The translations under genes and the position numbers were made by a program. From Burkholderiales bacterium (lineage in GTDB: Bacteria > Pseudomonadota > Gammaproteobacteria > Burkholderiales > WYBJ01): a stretch of 64,000 nt of DNA. The DNA is taken from contig JADLAC010000029.1 in the NCBI GenBank assembly GCA_020848435.1, forward strand, positions 1 to 64,000, read 5' to 3'. Below are positions 49,344-59,258 of the stretch, one piece after another. Each line of letters opens with the position of its first letter. Position 1 is the stretch's first letter. Under the pieces are notes generated by a model. The model ran no database searches. It saw nothing but the letters and a program-made list of their open reading frames with translations, and was not told the origin of the DNA.

Positions 49344-50867
49344 GCGCCAGCACTCGATCAGCAGGGTGAAGCGGCGGGCGCGCTCGGGCGCATCGAGAAT
49401 CGCGCCTCGCGGAGGAAGCGCCTCGTCGTCGGGCAGGTCGACGCCATGCGCCTCGATGAAGTTGCGAGCCACCGCGCCGCTGATGGCGAAATTGACGTTC
49501 TGCGGCACATCGCCGGTGACCATGGCCACCTGCAAGGCATTGAGCTTGCTCACGACCACGCCGATGACTTCCCCCTGGGCATCGAGCACCGGACCGCCGC
49601 TGTTGCCGTGCTGTATCGGTGCGGTGATCTGGAACAGGGTATCGTTGTTCTTCGGTCCCGCCAGTGCGCTCACCGTCCCGGTGGTGACATTGAGCGATTG
49701 CGCCAGCAGGTCGCTCAGGGGAAAGCCGGCGACCATGATCTGCTCGCCCAGCCGAGGCGCGGTCTGGAGCCTGAAGCGGGCCGTTTCGGCTACGGCGAGC
49801 TCGCCTTCGAGCAGCGCCAGGTCGTTCTTGGCATCGCGCGCCAGTACTTTGAGCACCGCTTTGCGTGCCGGTGCGCGCACTTCCGTGCATTGCTCGACGA
49901 CGTGGTTGTTAGTAAGGACGTAACCCGGCAGCCCAACGATGAATCCGCTGCCCGTGCCGGTACGGCGCTTGCCGCTGGCGTCGGGCGTGCCGATCGCCTG
50001 GGCAACGCGGACGGGACGCCAACGGCTGGCCGCCTTCTGCGCTTCGGCAACTTGTTCGGGTGTCATCTTCGCCGCCAACTCGTCGCGCAGCTTGTGCGCA
50101 CGCGCCGAGCCGCGGGCCGCGGCCAGGTTTGCCCACATATGGGCCTGCACGAAGTCCTGCGGCACGCCGGTTCCCAGGTGGTAGCTCACGGCCAGCGCCT
50201 CCATCGAGGGCCGGTTGCCCTGGCTCGCCGCCCGGCGCGTCCAGCGCAGAAACTCGTCGAGACTGCGTGCCGCGCCGCCTTCGCCTTTCAGATGCGCCTG
50301 CGCGAGCACGGTTTGGGCCTGAACGTTGCCGCGGTCCGCTGCCTTGCGCGCCCACCGCACCGCCTCGTCGGCATCCTTGGCGACACCATCGCCCGTGAAC
50401 AAGGCTTGCGCCAGTGCGCCCTGGGCTCGCACCGAGCCCGCTTCGGCGGCCGAGCGCCATTGCTGCACGGCTTGGTCGGCATCGCGCGCTACACTCTCGC
50501 CGAGCCGGTGCATGATACCGAGCCAGAACCGCGCATCGGCATGGCCCTGCTCGGCGGCGCGCGTAAACCAGCGAAATGCCTCTTCCGGTGCGCGCTGGGG
50601 ATTGGCGGGCGCGCGCAGGATCTGGCCGAGGGCGACCTGGGCCGCCACGTCGCCTGATTCGGCGAGTGGCCGCAAATGGTCCGCCGCGCCGGCGAAATCG
50701 CCGCCGGCAAGCGCTTTGAGCGCGGAGGGAATGTCCGCGCCCGCGGGCATCGCGGCGAAGGTGCCGAGCCCGAGACAGACGAGCCAAAGCAGACCGATCG
50801 CCGCCCGCGCACATCGGCTGCCCCGTGCAAGCGCCCACGCGCCCGCCCGCGCATATGCACGCTGCAT
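49341..50867 (-). CDS. Sel1-repeat protein fused to a trypsin-like serine protease
   Basis: A 508-residue exported protein. The N-terminus is a basic stretch followed by a signal-like hydrophobic helix (AIGLLWLVCLGLGTFAAM). Several Sel1-like (SLR) repeats of about 36 residues follow, near 60-260; 'Sel1' is a eukaryotic gene name and is unrelated to selenium. The C-terminal part is a trypsin fold with His in LTNNHVVEQC, Asp in KNDLALLEG and Ser in GNSGGPV, so the catalytic triad is intact. I chose the ATG at 50867, which suits the signal peptide. The stop is supplied by the repeat element. It lies between the selenoprotein and selA. Confidence 0.82.
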   Translation of the reverse strand: MQRAYARAGAWALARGSRCARAAIGLLWLVCLGLGTFAAMPAGADIPSALKALAGGDFAGAADHLRPLAESGDVAAQVALGQILRAPANPQRAPEEAFRWFTRAAEQGHADARFWLGIMHRLGESVARDADQAVQQWRSAAEAGSVRAQGALAQALFTGDGVAKDADEAVRWARKAADRGNVQAQTVLAQAHLKGEGGAARSLDEFLRWTRRAASQGNRPSMEALAVSYHLGTGVPQDFVQAHMWANLAAARGSARAHKLRDELAAKMTPEQVAEAQKAASRWRPVRVAQAIGTPDASGKRRTGTGSGFIVGLPGYVLTNNHVVEQCTEVRAPARKAVLKVLARDAKNDLALLEGELAVAETARFRLQTAPRLGEQIMVAGFPLSDLLAQSLNVTTGTVSALAGPKNNDTLFQITAPIQHGNSGGPVLDAQGEVIGVVVSKLNALQVAMVTGDVPQNVNFAISGAVARNFIEAHGVDLPDDEALPPRGAILDAPERARRFTLLIECWR

Positions 50868-50908
50868 GCCGCGCGGCTTCGAGCGCTCCGATGGGGTGCG
50901 TTGCGTAG

Positions 50909-51661
50909 CTACTCCCAAAGCCCTTCGGGCATCGGCAAACCCTGCGCCTGCTCGGGTCGCAGGGGTTGGGCAGGCTTGATATCGAAGCGCTCGAGCACGA
51001 CCGCGAGCTGGCGGCAATGCTGGGCCGAGTGCCACGTGCTGCGCTCGAACACGTCATGGGCGCTCTGGATGCCGTAGTACGTGTCGAGCTTCTTCTCCAG
51101 GGCAGGGTCAGGATTGGCCGCCCACCAGGTGCTCATGCGGTCGCGCACCTGCTGGCCGTATTCCGCCACCTGGGCAGGCGTGCGCATGGTTTCGGGCGGC
51201 TCGGTATTGGCGAGGGTATTGGAATAGACTTGGCCCTCGTAAGCGAGCAGGAACGCCTCGCCGATGCGGAAAATGTGATAGACGAACGGACGAATGAGCC
51301 GCGGCCGATTCGGAATCACCTGCTCGCCCATGCGATCGAGCGGCAACTGGCGTACCAGCCCCTGCGCCGTGGCGAGTATGGAATCGTAGCGCGGCACCAG
51401 CAGCACGGGTGCGAGCTGGCTTCGATCGAGCGCGACGCCGATGAACTTGGCGACGTCTTTGAGGTTCTGCGCGAAGGTGTAGCGATCGCCGATCGCCACC
51501 ACCGGCACGTTACGCAGGCCCAGCGCTTTCAACTGATCCATGCCGCCCGGCGTGTTGATCACGTCGACGACATCGAAGTCCTTCACCGTCTGCGAAAGAA
51601 ACTCTTTCGTCTTGAGGCAACTGCTTCATCCCGGCTGGGTGAATAGACGCACGCGTTCCAT
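50909..51661 (-). CDS. Selenoprotein: Sec-containing glutaredoxin-like domain fused to DinB-like domain (UGA at codon 12)
   Basis: A 250-residue protein if the in-frame TGA at 51626-51628 is read as selenocysteine. Residues 1-20 read MERVRLFTQP then G-U-S-S-C, so U12 and C15 form a UxxC at the thioredoxin-fold active site. The cis-proline segment NVPVVAIGD lies at 51-59, as in glutaredoxins. Residues 85-250 look like a DinB/YfiT helical bundle with H129 and an H211-x3-H215 pair as metal ligands. The ATG at 51661 has AGGAGAG 6 bases upstream. Without Sec decoding, the frame would seem to begin at the GTG at 51586 and lose the active site. It lies 36 bases after mnmA and 41 before the protease. 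The genes selA, selB and selC are downstream on this strand. Specific chemistry is unknown; DinB-like proteins often use low-molecular-weight thiols. Confidence 0.88.
51593..51609 (-). promoter_or_regulatory. Candidate bacterial SECIS hairpin
   Basis: On the mRNA (minus strand), a perfect 6-bp stem CGAAAG / CUUUCG encloses the 5-base loop AGUUU. The loop begins 22 bases after the UGA, within the usual bacterial range. It has a G in its second position and a U after it, as in the E. coli fdhF loop. The bulged U of fdhF is not evident. The hairpin lies inside the coding region, as bacterial SECIS elements do. Confidence 0.72.
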
Positions 51662-51697
51662 CGTGCTCTCCTGTAGGCGCCGAATCTGCAAACAAGG

Positions 51698-52822
51698 CTA
51701 CTCTGCGCAGGCGAAAGCCGTCAAGGACGCCGCCGCGGCTTGGGCGGTTTCGATGATGCCGCCGCCGAGACAGGTTTCACCTTGATAAAGCACGACCGAC
51801 TGTCCCGGCGTGACCGCCCATTGCGGCGTGTCGAAGTCGATCACGCACAGGTTCGCGTCGAGGGCGGCGATGCGGCATGCGGCATCGGTTTGTCGATAGC
51901 GCGTCTTGGCGCTATAGCGCAAGGCCGGATCGGGCGGCGAACCGGCAATCCAATTGAGCCGCGTGGCGTGTAGCCTGCGCGCGAGCAGCAGAGGATGGTC
52001 GTGGCCTTGGACTACGATCAGGCGATTGTGTGCCATGTCCTTGCGAGCGACGTACCAGGGCAGGGCGGGGCTTGCCTTGCGCCCGCCGATCCCGAGGCCT
52101 TGGCGCTGGCCGATGGTGTAGTACATGAGGCCGGCGTGGCGCCCGACGAGGCGACCGTCCGGCGTACGAATGTCGCCCGGCTCCGGCGGCAGGTAGCGAT
52201 TGAGGAAGCTGCGAAAGGGCCGCTCGCCGATGAAGCAGATCCCGGTGCTGTCGCGCTTGGCGTGGACCCCGAGCCCATGGGCTCGAGCGATCGCGCGCAC
52301 GGCGGACTTGCGCAGGCCGCCGAGCGGAAACAATGCGCGCACCAGTTGATCCTGCCGCAGGCGATACAGAAAGTAGCTTTGATCCTTGGTTTCGTCCAGG
52401 GCGCGCAGCAGGTGCACGAGCGCGCCGTCTCGCCGCGTGCTCGCGTAATGCCCCGTGGCGATATGTTCGGCGCCCATGCCGATTGCATGATCGAGAAAGC
52501 AGCGGAACTTGATCTCGGCGTTGCACAAGACATCGGGGTTGGGCGTGCGTCCGGCGCGGTACTCGGCGAGAAATTCGCTGAACACGCGTTCCTTGTACTG
52601 CGCCGAGAAGTTGACGACCTCGATCTCGATGCCCAGGGCATCGGCCACGGCGACGGCATCAATCAGATCCGAGCGCGACGAGCAATACGCGTCGGTGTCG
52701 TCATCCTCCCAGTTCTTCATGAACAGGCCGACCACCTCGTGGCCCTGCTGCTTGAGCAGCAGCGCCGCCACCGAAGAGTCGACACCGCCCGACATGCCGA
52801 CCACGATGCGCTTGGAGGTCAT
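51698..52822 (-). CDS. mnmA: tRNA-specific 2-thiouridylase
   Basis: Puts sulfur on U34 of tRNAs for Lys, Glu and Gln. The 374-residue protein begins with the PP-loop [14 protein letters not shown] near 8-21. The catalytic cysteines are in [12 protein letters not shown] (near residue 102) and [15 protein letters not shown] and [10 protein letters not shown] are also conserved. The ATG at 52822 is used. It is the first gene in the run that leads into the selenoprotein, which begins 36 bases after its stop. Cotranscription is likely, a functional link is not. Confidence 0.95.
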   Translation of the reverse strand: MTSKRIVVGMSGGVDSSVAALLLKQQGHEVVGLFMKNWEDDDTDAYCSSRSDLIDAVAVADALGIEIEVVNFSAQYKERVFSEFLAEYRAGRTPNPDVLCNAEIKFRCFLDHAIGMGAEHIATGHYASTRRDGALVHLLRALDETKDQSYFLYRLRQDQLVRALFPLGGLRKSAVRAIARAHGLGVHAKRDSTGICFIGERPFRSFLNRYLPPEPGDIRTPDGRLVGRHAGLMYYTIGQRQGLGIGGRKASPALPWYVARKDMAHNRLIVVQGHDHPLLLARRLHATRLNWIAGSPPDPALRYSAKTRYRQTDAACRIAALDANLCVIDFDTPQWAVTPGQSVVLYQGETCLGGGIIETAQAAAASLTAFACAE

Positions 52823-52883
52823 GAGATGAGTTCGTGCGAAGGAGCTTGACCAGCGTCACGAGGGACAGCATTGCGGCCGGCCC

Positions 52884-52914
52884 AAAAAACAAAAAGGCAG
52901 GGTTCCCCCTGCCT
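52884..52914 (-). terminator. Terminator of the first lysine-rich peptide gene
   Basis: Read on the minus strand, stem AGGCAGGG / CCCTGCCT with a 4-base loop is followed by TTTTTGTTTTTT. The same stem sequence recurs at 53252-53276. Confidence 0.88.
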
Positions 52915-52935
52915 CTTGGTTCGCCCGAGCGAATG

Positions 52936-53109
52936 TTACTTCTTGTCCTTGGCCTTCTTGTCGTCCTTCTTGTCGTCTTTCTTCTCGTCCTTCTTATCCG
53001 CCTTCTTGTCCGCCTTCTCGGCGGCTTTGGCGACGGTGGGAACGAGGGTGATGCCGACGGTGGCGGTGGCGAAGAAGGCCGCAAGGGCGGCAGCCAACAG
53101 TTTCTTCAT
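52936..53109 (-). CDS. Exported lysine-rich peptide 1, 57 residues
   Basis: A very small secreted protein, below the size cutoff of most gene finders. A signal peptide (MKKLLAAALAAFFATATVGI) ends at about VAKAAE, residues 26-31. The mature part is almost only K, D, E and A, in repeats like ADKKADKKDEKKDDKKDD. The ATG at 53109 has GAGGAG 6-7 bases upstream, and an excellent terminator follows the stop. I know of no named family; E. coli Asr (acid-shock) is similar in style. Possible roles are binding polyanions or acid buffering, both speculative. Confidence 0.75.
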   Translation of the reverse strand: MKKLLAAALAAFFATATVGITLVPTVAKAAEKADKKADKKDEKKDDKKDDKKAKDKK

Positions 53110-53242
53110 GACGTCTCCTCAACGTAGGGTGATGGGGGGAAGGCGCCCGGCCCGCGATGCGTTGCGACTGACTCGCCGCGGGCTTCGCAAGCCGGCGGCG
53201 GGACTATATAAGAGACTGTCGGGAAATGCAAATATGCTGCCG

Positions 53243-53276
53243 GAAAAACAAAGGCAGGGTCTCGAAAGCCCTGCCT
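53243..53276 (-). terminator. Terminator of the second lysine-rich peptide gene
   Basis: Minus-strand stem AGGCAGGG / CCCTGCCT (53269-53276 with 53252-53259), 9-base loop, then TTTGTTTTT. The stem is identical to that of the first peptide gene, indicating a duplicated unit. Confidence 0.85.
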
Positions 53277-53297
53277 CTGGTACGCTGAAATATGCTG

Positions 53298-53447
53298 TTA
53301 CTTCTTGTCGGCCGCCTTTTCCTTCTTGGCGTCTTTCTTTGCGGCTTCCTTCTTTTCTTCCTTCTTCTGGTCCGCCGCGAAAGCGACCGGGGAGATCGTG
53401 GCGGTTGCAAACACAGCGGCCATCAACGCAGAGATCAGCTTGGTCAT
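53298..53447 (-). CDS. Exported lysine-rich peptide 2, 49 residues
   Basis: A paralogue of peptide 1. The signal peptide is MTKLISALMAAVFATATISP, cut near VAFAAD (21-26). The mature tail is DQKKEEKKEAAKKDAKKEKA and a few more residues, mainly K, E and A. The N-terminal FATATxxxP motif matches peptide 1. The start at 53447 has a weaker TAGGAA upstream. It has its own terminator with the same stem as peptide 1. Confidence 0.72.
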   Translation of the reverse strand: MTKLISALMAAVFATATISPVAFAADQKKEEKKEAAKKDAKKEKAADKK

Positions 53448-53570
53448 GTCGGTTCCTAAGTGGGGTTGAATAACGTTATTGGATGCGACCGTACCGGTGC
53501 GGTCAGAACGGAATAACGCCCCGCCGCTCAGGCGGTTGACATACCCGGCGCCGAGCTCGGGGCTAGCGTT

Positions 53571-53795
53571 CTAGGAGGCACGCGCTTTCTTGGTCTTCGT
53601 GCTCGCCTTCTTGGTTTTGCTCTTGGTCTTCTTGGTCGCCTTCGCCGACTTGGCGGGCTTGCTGTCCTTGGCAGTGCGCACGTTGTCCTGGGCCGAGGCG
53701 CGTTCCGGTTTTCCGTCGGCTGGGGCTTGGGCGAGCGCGACACCGGGAACGGCGGTACCAAGCGCGAATAGACAAGCTGCGATCAGCCGCTTCAT
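53571..53795 (-). CDS. Exported lysine-rich peptide 3, 74 residues
   Basis: A longer third member. The signal peptide MKRLIAACLFALGTAVPG ends at ALAQAP (20-25). The tail is Lys/Ala/Thr/Ser-rich (AKSAKATKKTKSKTKKA...), closer to a histone-H1 tail than to the Lys/Asp tail of peptides 1 and 2. The ATG at 53795 has GAGGAG upstream. All three lie on the same strand, suggesting a small family. No clear terminator follows the stop. Confidence 0.72.
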   Translation of the reverse strand: MKRLIAACLFALGTAVPGVALAQAPADGKPERASAQDNVRTAKDSKPAKSAKATKKTKSKTKKASTKTKKARAS

Positions 53796-54232
53796 GCCGG
53801 CTCCTCGAGGTTGGTCGATGAATGGGTCACAGGGTTGGCACGACGGGCGGGTGCGGGCCGTCTGATCGGTTGACGCGATCACGCCGACCGGGACGCGCGA
53901 CTGGCGATGGCGCTGAGTCCCCGGTCTGGCCGCCCGATCGTGGCACCGTGTACGCCGCGCGCGGGTGCAGCCGATGGGCGCGCGCGGCGTGTGCAGTCTG
54001 GCGTTGACCGGGATTACCCGATCGCTCGCATCCCGGCGGTAAGGCTTGCGCTTCTCGCGGGACGGCTAACGCGGTCGCAAGGGCAGGCTCGGTCACGCAG
54101 CCGCCTCGGCCGCGGCTAGGCGCGACCAAGAAAAAAGCTCGCGCACCTTGATGCCCGCACCGATGCGGCGTCGCAAGGCGCGCTGCCATGAGGGAGCCCG
54201 GGCGCGGCGGGAAACCGCGGCCAAAATCGACA
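53796..54232. other. Intergenic region with a strong hairpin
   Basis: About 440 bases with no convincing gene. Its best structure is a perfect 11-bp stem ACGCCGCGCGC / GCGCGCGGCGT at 53952-53962 and 53980-53990 with a 17-base loop and no T-run. A 138-codon minus-strand open frame across it has no domain and a Gly/Arg/Pro-rich composition, so I take it as chance. Confidence 0.4.
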
Positions 54233-54263
54233 ATGCCCAGCAAGGCGAGACCTCGCTGGGCAT
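54233..54263 (-). terminator. Probable terminator of the second cold-shock gene
   Basis: A 9-bp stem ATGCCCAGC / GCTGGGCAT with an inner AGG / CCT pairing. Read on the minus strand it is followed by a weak T-rich stretch. It lies 45 bases past the csp stop. Confidence 0.55.
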
Positions 54264-54308
54264 CTGGTTTGCTTCGCTTTCCGGGGTACTGAGGCAGAGC
54301 GGGGCGTT

Positions 54309-54515
54309 TCAGCCTTGGGCCTGGATATTGGAAGCTTGCTTCCCCTTGGGGCCTTGGGTTACCTCGAACGTCACTTTCTGACCCTCTTTGAGGGTCTTGA
54401 ATCCACCCATCTGGATCGCAGAAAAATGCGCGAACAAATCCTCGCTGCCGTCGTCTGGAGTAATGAACCCGTACCCCTTGGCGTCGTTAAACCATTTCAC
54501 AGTACCCGTGGCCAT
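54309..54515 (-). CDS. Cold-shock domain protein (second copy)
   Basis: A 68-residue cold-shock domain, closely like the first copy (RNP1 KGYGFI, RNP2 LFAHFS), differing mainly in [18 protein letters not shown] and the C-terminal SNIQAQG. The ATG at 54515 is standard. A long leader (about 250 bases to clpS) lies upstream, as for other csp genes. Divergent from clpS, which is a common arrangement in betaproteobacteria. Confidence 0.95.
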   Translation of the reverse strand: MATGTVKWFNDAKGYGFITPDDGSEDLFAHFSAIQMGGFKTLKEGQKVTFEVTQGPKGKQASNIQAQG

Positions 54516-54762
54516 GCGCGTCTACCTCACGAAAGAATCGGGTGGGGAGCCCTTGCCATGTTTGAGTTTCAAGATCGCGCAGCAGCAGAACCGGTACGGC
54601 AGCCCACCTTGAAGCCAAACACCCTCGCGCGTTCTAGGACATTTGCGTGCCGAAGTCAAGTACCGTCAAAGCGCCCTCACGCGGTTTTAGGCGGCCTTGA
54701 AAAAATCTCGTTAATGGTCAAAATAGCTCCTGACGGACCGCAATCCGATATAGCAGACGGTC

Positions 54763-55070
54763 ATGGCAACACGGCAGCGTGAAGGCACGATACTCGAACC
54801 GGCGAAGGCCAAGGTCAAGCCGCCGAAGATGTTCAAAGTGCTGCTGTTGAACGACGACTACACGCCCATGGATTTTGTCGTCGCCGTCCTTCAGACTTTT
54901 TTTTCCTATAGTAGAGAGCGGGCAACGCAGATCATGCTGAAGGTTCATCGCGAGGGCATGGGAGTTTGCGGGGTGTATTCGCGGGATGTGGCGGCCACCA
55001 AGGTCGAGCAGGTAACCGCGTTCGCGCGCCAGCACCAACATCCGCTGCGCTGCGTCATGGAGGAAGCGGA

Positions 55071-55074
<4 letters not shown>
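54763..55074 (+). CDS. clpS: ATP-dependent Clp protease adaptor protein
   Basis: ClpS delivers N-degron substrates to ClpA. The 103-residue protein has the binding-pocket residues in [13 protein letters not shown] near 28-40, and the later [21 protein letters not shown]. The N-terminal extension needed for ClpA control is present. The ATG at 54763 is used. Its TGA stop overlaps the clpA ATG (ATGA). Confidence 0.95.
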
Positions 55075-57356
<2,282 letters not shown>

Positions 57357-57374
57357 GCGGCCCAGCTCATCGAG

Positions 57375-57410
57375 ATGCGTACAGCCGGCATCGCCGGCTG
57401 TACGCATTTG
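57375..57410 (+). terminator. Terminator of clpS-clpA
   Basis: A perfect 15-bp stem ATGCGTACAGCCGGC / GCCGGCTGTACGCAT (57375-57389, 57393-57407) with loop ATC, then TTTGGG. The short T-run is weak but the stem is strong. Confidence 0.75.
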
Positions 57411-57581
57411 GGCGTTCGTCGACACATGTCGATGCCGTCTCGGCACCGGGCGGCACAGGTTATCGTGCGAATGAGACGCCGCTTCCCATGGCCCCGGATG
57501 AGCACGCCGTCAAGTTTGATTGAACGAAAAATACAGCCGGAGTAGCATGCGGTACCGGCGGCTATCGACAGGAGGGGGGGC

Positions 57582-57902
57582 ATGGCCAGGGCCAAGTATG
57601 CATGGGGAATCATCGCGGCAACGCTGGCGGGTATGGCGCTAGTCGCGCCGGCGGCTGCTCAGGACTACAAGGCGGCATCCTGGGCGGCGAGCTGTGCCAG
57701 TTGCCATGGCACTCGCGGCGTGGGCAACGACACCATGCCGCGGCTCGCGGGCCGCTCCAAGGACGACCTACTGGCCATGATGCTGGAATTCAAGGCGGAC
57801 AAACGCAAGACCGCCACCATCATGCACCAGCATGCCAAGGGTTATACCGACGCCCAGCTCGAGCGCATCGCCGAGTATTTCGCGCGGCAGTCCTACCGCT
57901 GA
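57582..57902 (+). CDS. Class I cytochrome c, sulfide dehydrogenase subunit (FccA-like)
   Basis: A 106-residue periplasmic monoheme cytochrome. The signal peptide runs to about PAAAQD (residues 23-28), and the heme motif CASCH is at 38-42. A methionine in NDTMPRLAGR is the likely axial ligand. The gene starts with a very strong GGAGGGGGG ribosome-binding site. It stands 30 bases before the flavoprotein subunit, so together they make a flavocytochrome c. Single- and double-heme FccA forms exist; this is the single-heme form. Confidence 0.88.
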   Translation: MARAKYAWGIIAATLAGMALVAPAAAQDYKAASWAASCASCHGTRGVGNDTMPRLAGRSKDDLLAMMLEFKADKRKTATIMHQHAKGYTDAQLERIAEYFARQSYR

Positions 57903-57932
57903 TCCAGCCAAACAAGAGTCAGGGAGAGATCC

Positions 57933-59213
57933 ATGCGAGTTACTCGGCGTGAATTCGTGAAGCTTGCCGGCGCCGGCGTTGCCGTGGGCGCGGGCGCGTT
58001 GACGGGATGCGCGGGGACCGGGACCTCGGGCCGGGCCAAGGTCGTCGTGATCGGCGGGGGTTTCGGCGGCGCTACGGCCGCCAAGTATGTCCGGCTGTGG
58101 GCACCGCAGTTCGACGTAAGCTTGGTCGAGCCCAATGCCAACTTCATCTCCTGTCCGTTCAGCAATCGAGTGCTGGGCGGCAACCTCAAGCTCGAGGCCC
58201 TGACCGCAAGCTACGACAAGCTCCAGAGCGCTCGCGGCGTCACCCTGGTGCGCGACCGCGCGGTCGCGGTCGACCCACAAGCCCGCACGGTGAGGCTCGC
58301 CGGCGGCCAGACCTTGGCCTACGATCGCCTGGTCGTCGCCCCGGGCATCGACTTCATCTACGACGAGTTGCCGTCGCTGAAGGACGCGGCCGCGCAGGAG
58401 CGCATCCTGCACTCGTGGAAGGCCGGCCCGCAAACACTCGCCCTGCGCCGCCAGTTGGAATCGATGCGCGATGGCGGCGTCTACGCGCTTTGCGTGCCCA
58501 AGTCGCCGTATCGTTGTCCGCCGGGGCCCTACGAGCGCGCCTGCCAGGTCGCCTTCTACTTCAAGAATCACAAGCCGCGTTCGAAAGTGCTGATTCTGGA
58601 TGCGAACGAGGACGTCCAATCGAAGAAGGGCCTGTTCATGGCGGCCTGGAACGGGCCCTCCAAGGGCCTGGTGGAGTATCGGCCGCAGAGCGAGCTGGTG
58701 GATGTCGATGTGCGCAACATGACCGCCAAGCTCCAGTTCGAGGACGTCAAGGCCGACGTGCTCAACGTCGTGCCGCCGCACCGCGCCGGCGACATCGCGC
58801 GCCAGGCTGGGCTCATTACCACGAACGCGCGCTGGTGCAACGTCAATTGGCAGACCATGGAGTCGACCGCGGTGCCGAACGTGCACGTCCTGGGCGACGC
58901 TACCCTATCGGCGCCGGCGATGCCGAAATCAGGACACATGGCCAATCAGCATGGCAAGCTCGCCGCCGATGCGATCGTCGCCGCGTTGACGGGGCGTGCG
59001 ATCAACGACGAGCCCATCATTTCCAATACCTGCTATAGCTGGATCAGCGACAAGGAGGTCGTCCACGTCGCCTCGATCCATGCCTACGATCAGGCGCAGA
59101 AGACGCTGGTGCCCGTGAAAGGCTCGGGCGGGTTGTCTCCCGGCATCACCACGCGCGAGGCGGAATACGCGATGGGTTGGGTTGCGAGCATCTTCGCCGA
59201 TGCGCTGACCTAG
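57933..59213 (+). CDS. fccB: Flavocytochrome c sulfide dehydrogenase flavoprotein subunit
   Basis: Oxidises sulfide to sulfur and gives electrons to the cytochrome subunit. The 426-residue protein has a Tat signal (TRREFVKLAGAG, 4-15) followed by a hydrophobic helix. The FAD motif VVVIGGGFGGATAAKYV lies near 37-53, and PYRCPPGPYERACQV and SNTCYSW supply the redox cysteines. RAGDIARQAGL is typical of the FCSD family. The TAG stop is the first three bases of the repeat element at 59211-59254. Confidence 0.9.
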   Translation: MRVTRREFVKLAGAGVAVGAGALTGCAGTGTSGRAKVVVIGGGFGGATAAKYVRLWAPQFDVSLVEPNANFISCPFSNRVLGGNLKLEALTASYDKLQSARGVTLVRDRAVAVDPQARTVRLAGGQTLAYDRLVVAPGIDFIYDELPSLKDAAAQERILHSWKAGPQTLALRRQLESMRDGGVYALCVPKSPYRCPPGPYERACQVAFYFKNHKPRSKVLILDANEDVQSKKGLFMAAWNGPSKGLVEYRPQSELVDVDVRNMTAKLQFEDVKADVLNVVPPHRAGDIARQAGLITTNARWCNVNWQTMESTAVPNVHVLGDATLSAPAMPKSGHMANQHGKLAADAIVAALTGRAINDEPIISNTCYSWISDKEVVHVASIHAYDQAQKTLVPVKGSGGLSPGITTREAEYAMGWVASIFADALT

Positions 59214-59254
59214 GAGCCTGTCGGACGCGCGAAATCAAGTCCGACAGGCTCCTA
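59211..59254. repeat. Minimal palindromic copy of the inverted-repeat element
   Basis: Perfect 15-base inverted ends TAGGAGCCTGTCGGA (59211-59225) and TCCGACAGGCTCCTA (59240-59254) around a 14-base middle, CGCGCGAAATCAAG, that matches the element at 1-186. Its first TAG is the stop of fccB. Between two convergent genes it could act as a bidirectional terminator-like hairpin. Confidence 0.8.
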
Positions 59255-59258
59255 GCTG

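Noticed and set aside
50909..51586. The selenoprotein gene taken as a short protein starting at the GTG at 51586
   Set aside because: That start has no ribosome-binding site and removes the active site. The upstream frame restores a full glutaredoxin fold with UGA in the active-site position.
51626..51628. The TGA as a nonsense mutation or frameshift making a pseudogene
   Set aside because: The frame is intact on both sides, the residue replaced is the catalytic one, a SECIS-like hairpin follows, and sel genes are adjacent. A chance mutation at exactly this codon is unlikely, though not excluded.
53827..54243. A 138-codon minus-strand open frame
   Set aside because: Gly/Arg/Pro-rich, no domain and no ribosome-binding site; typical of chance frames in GC-rich DNA.
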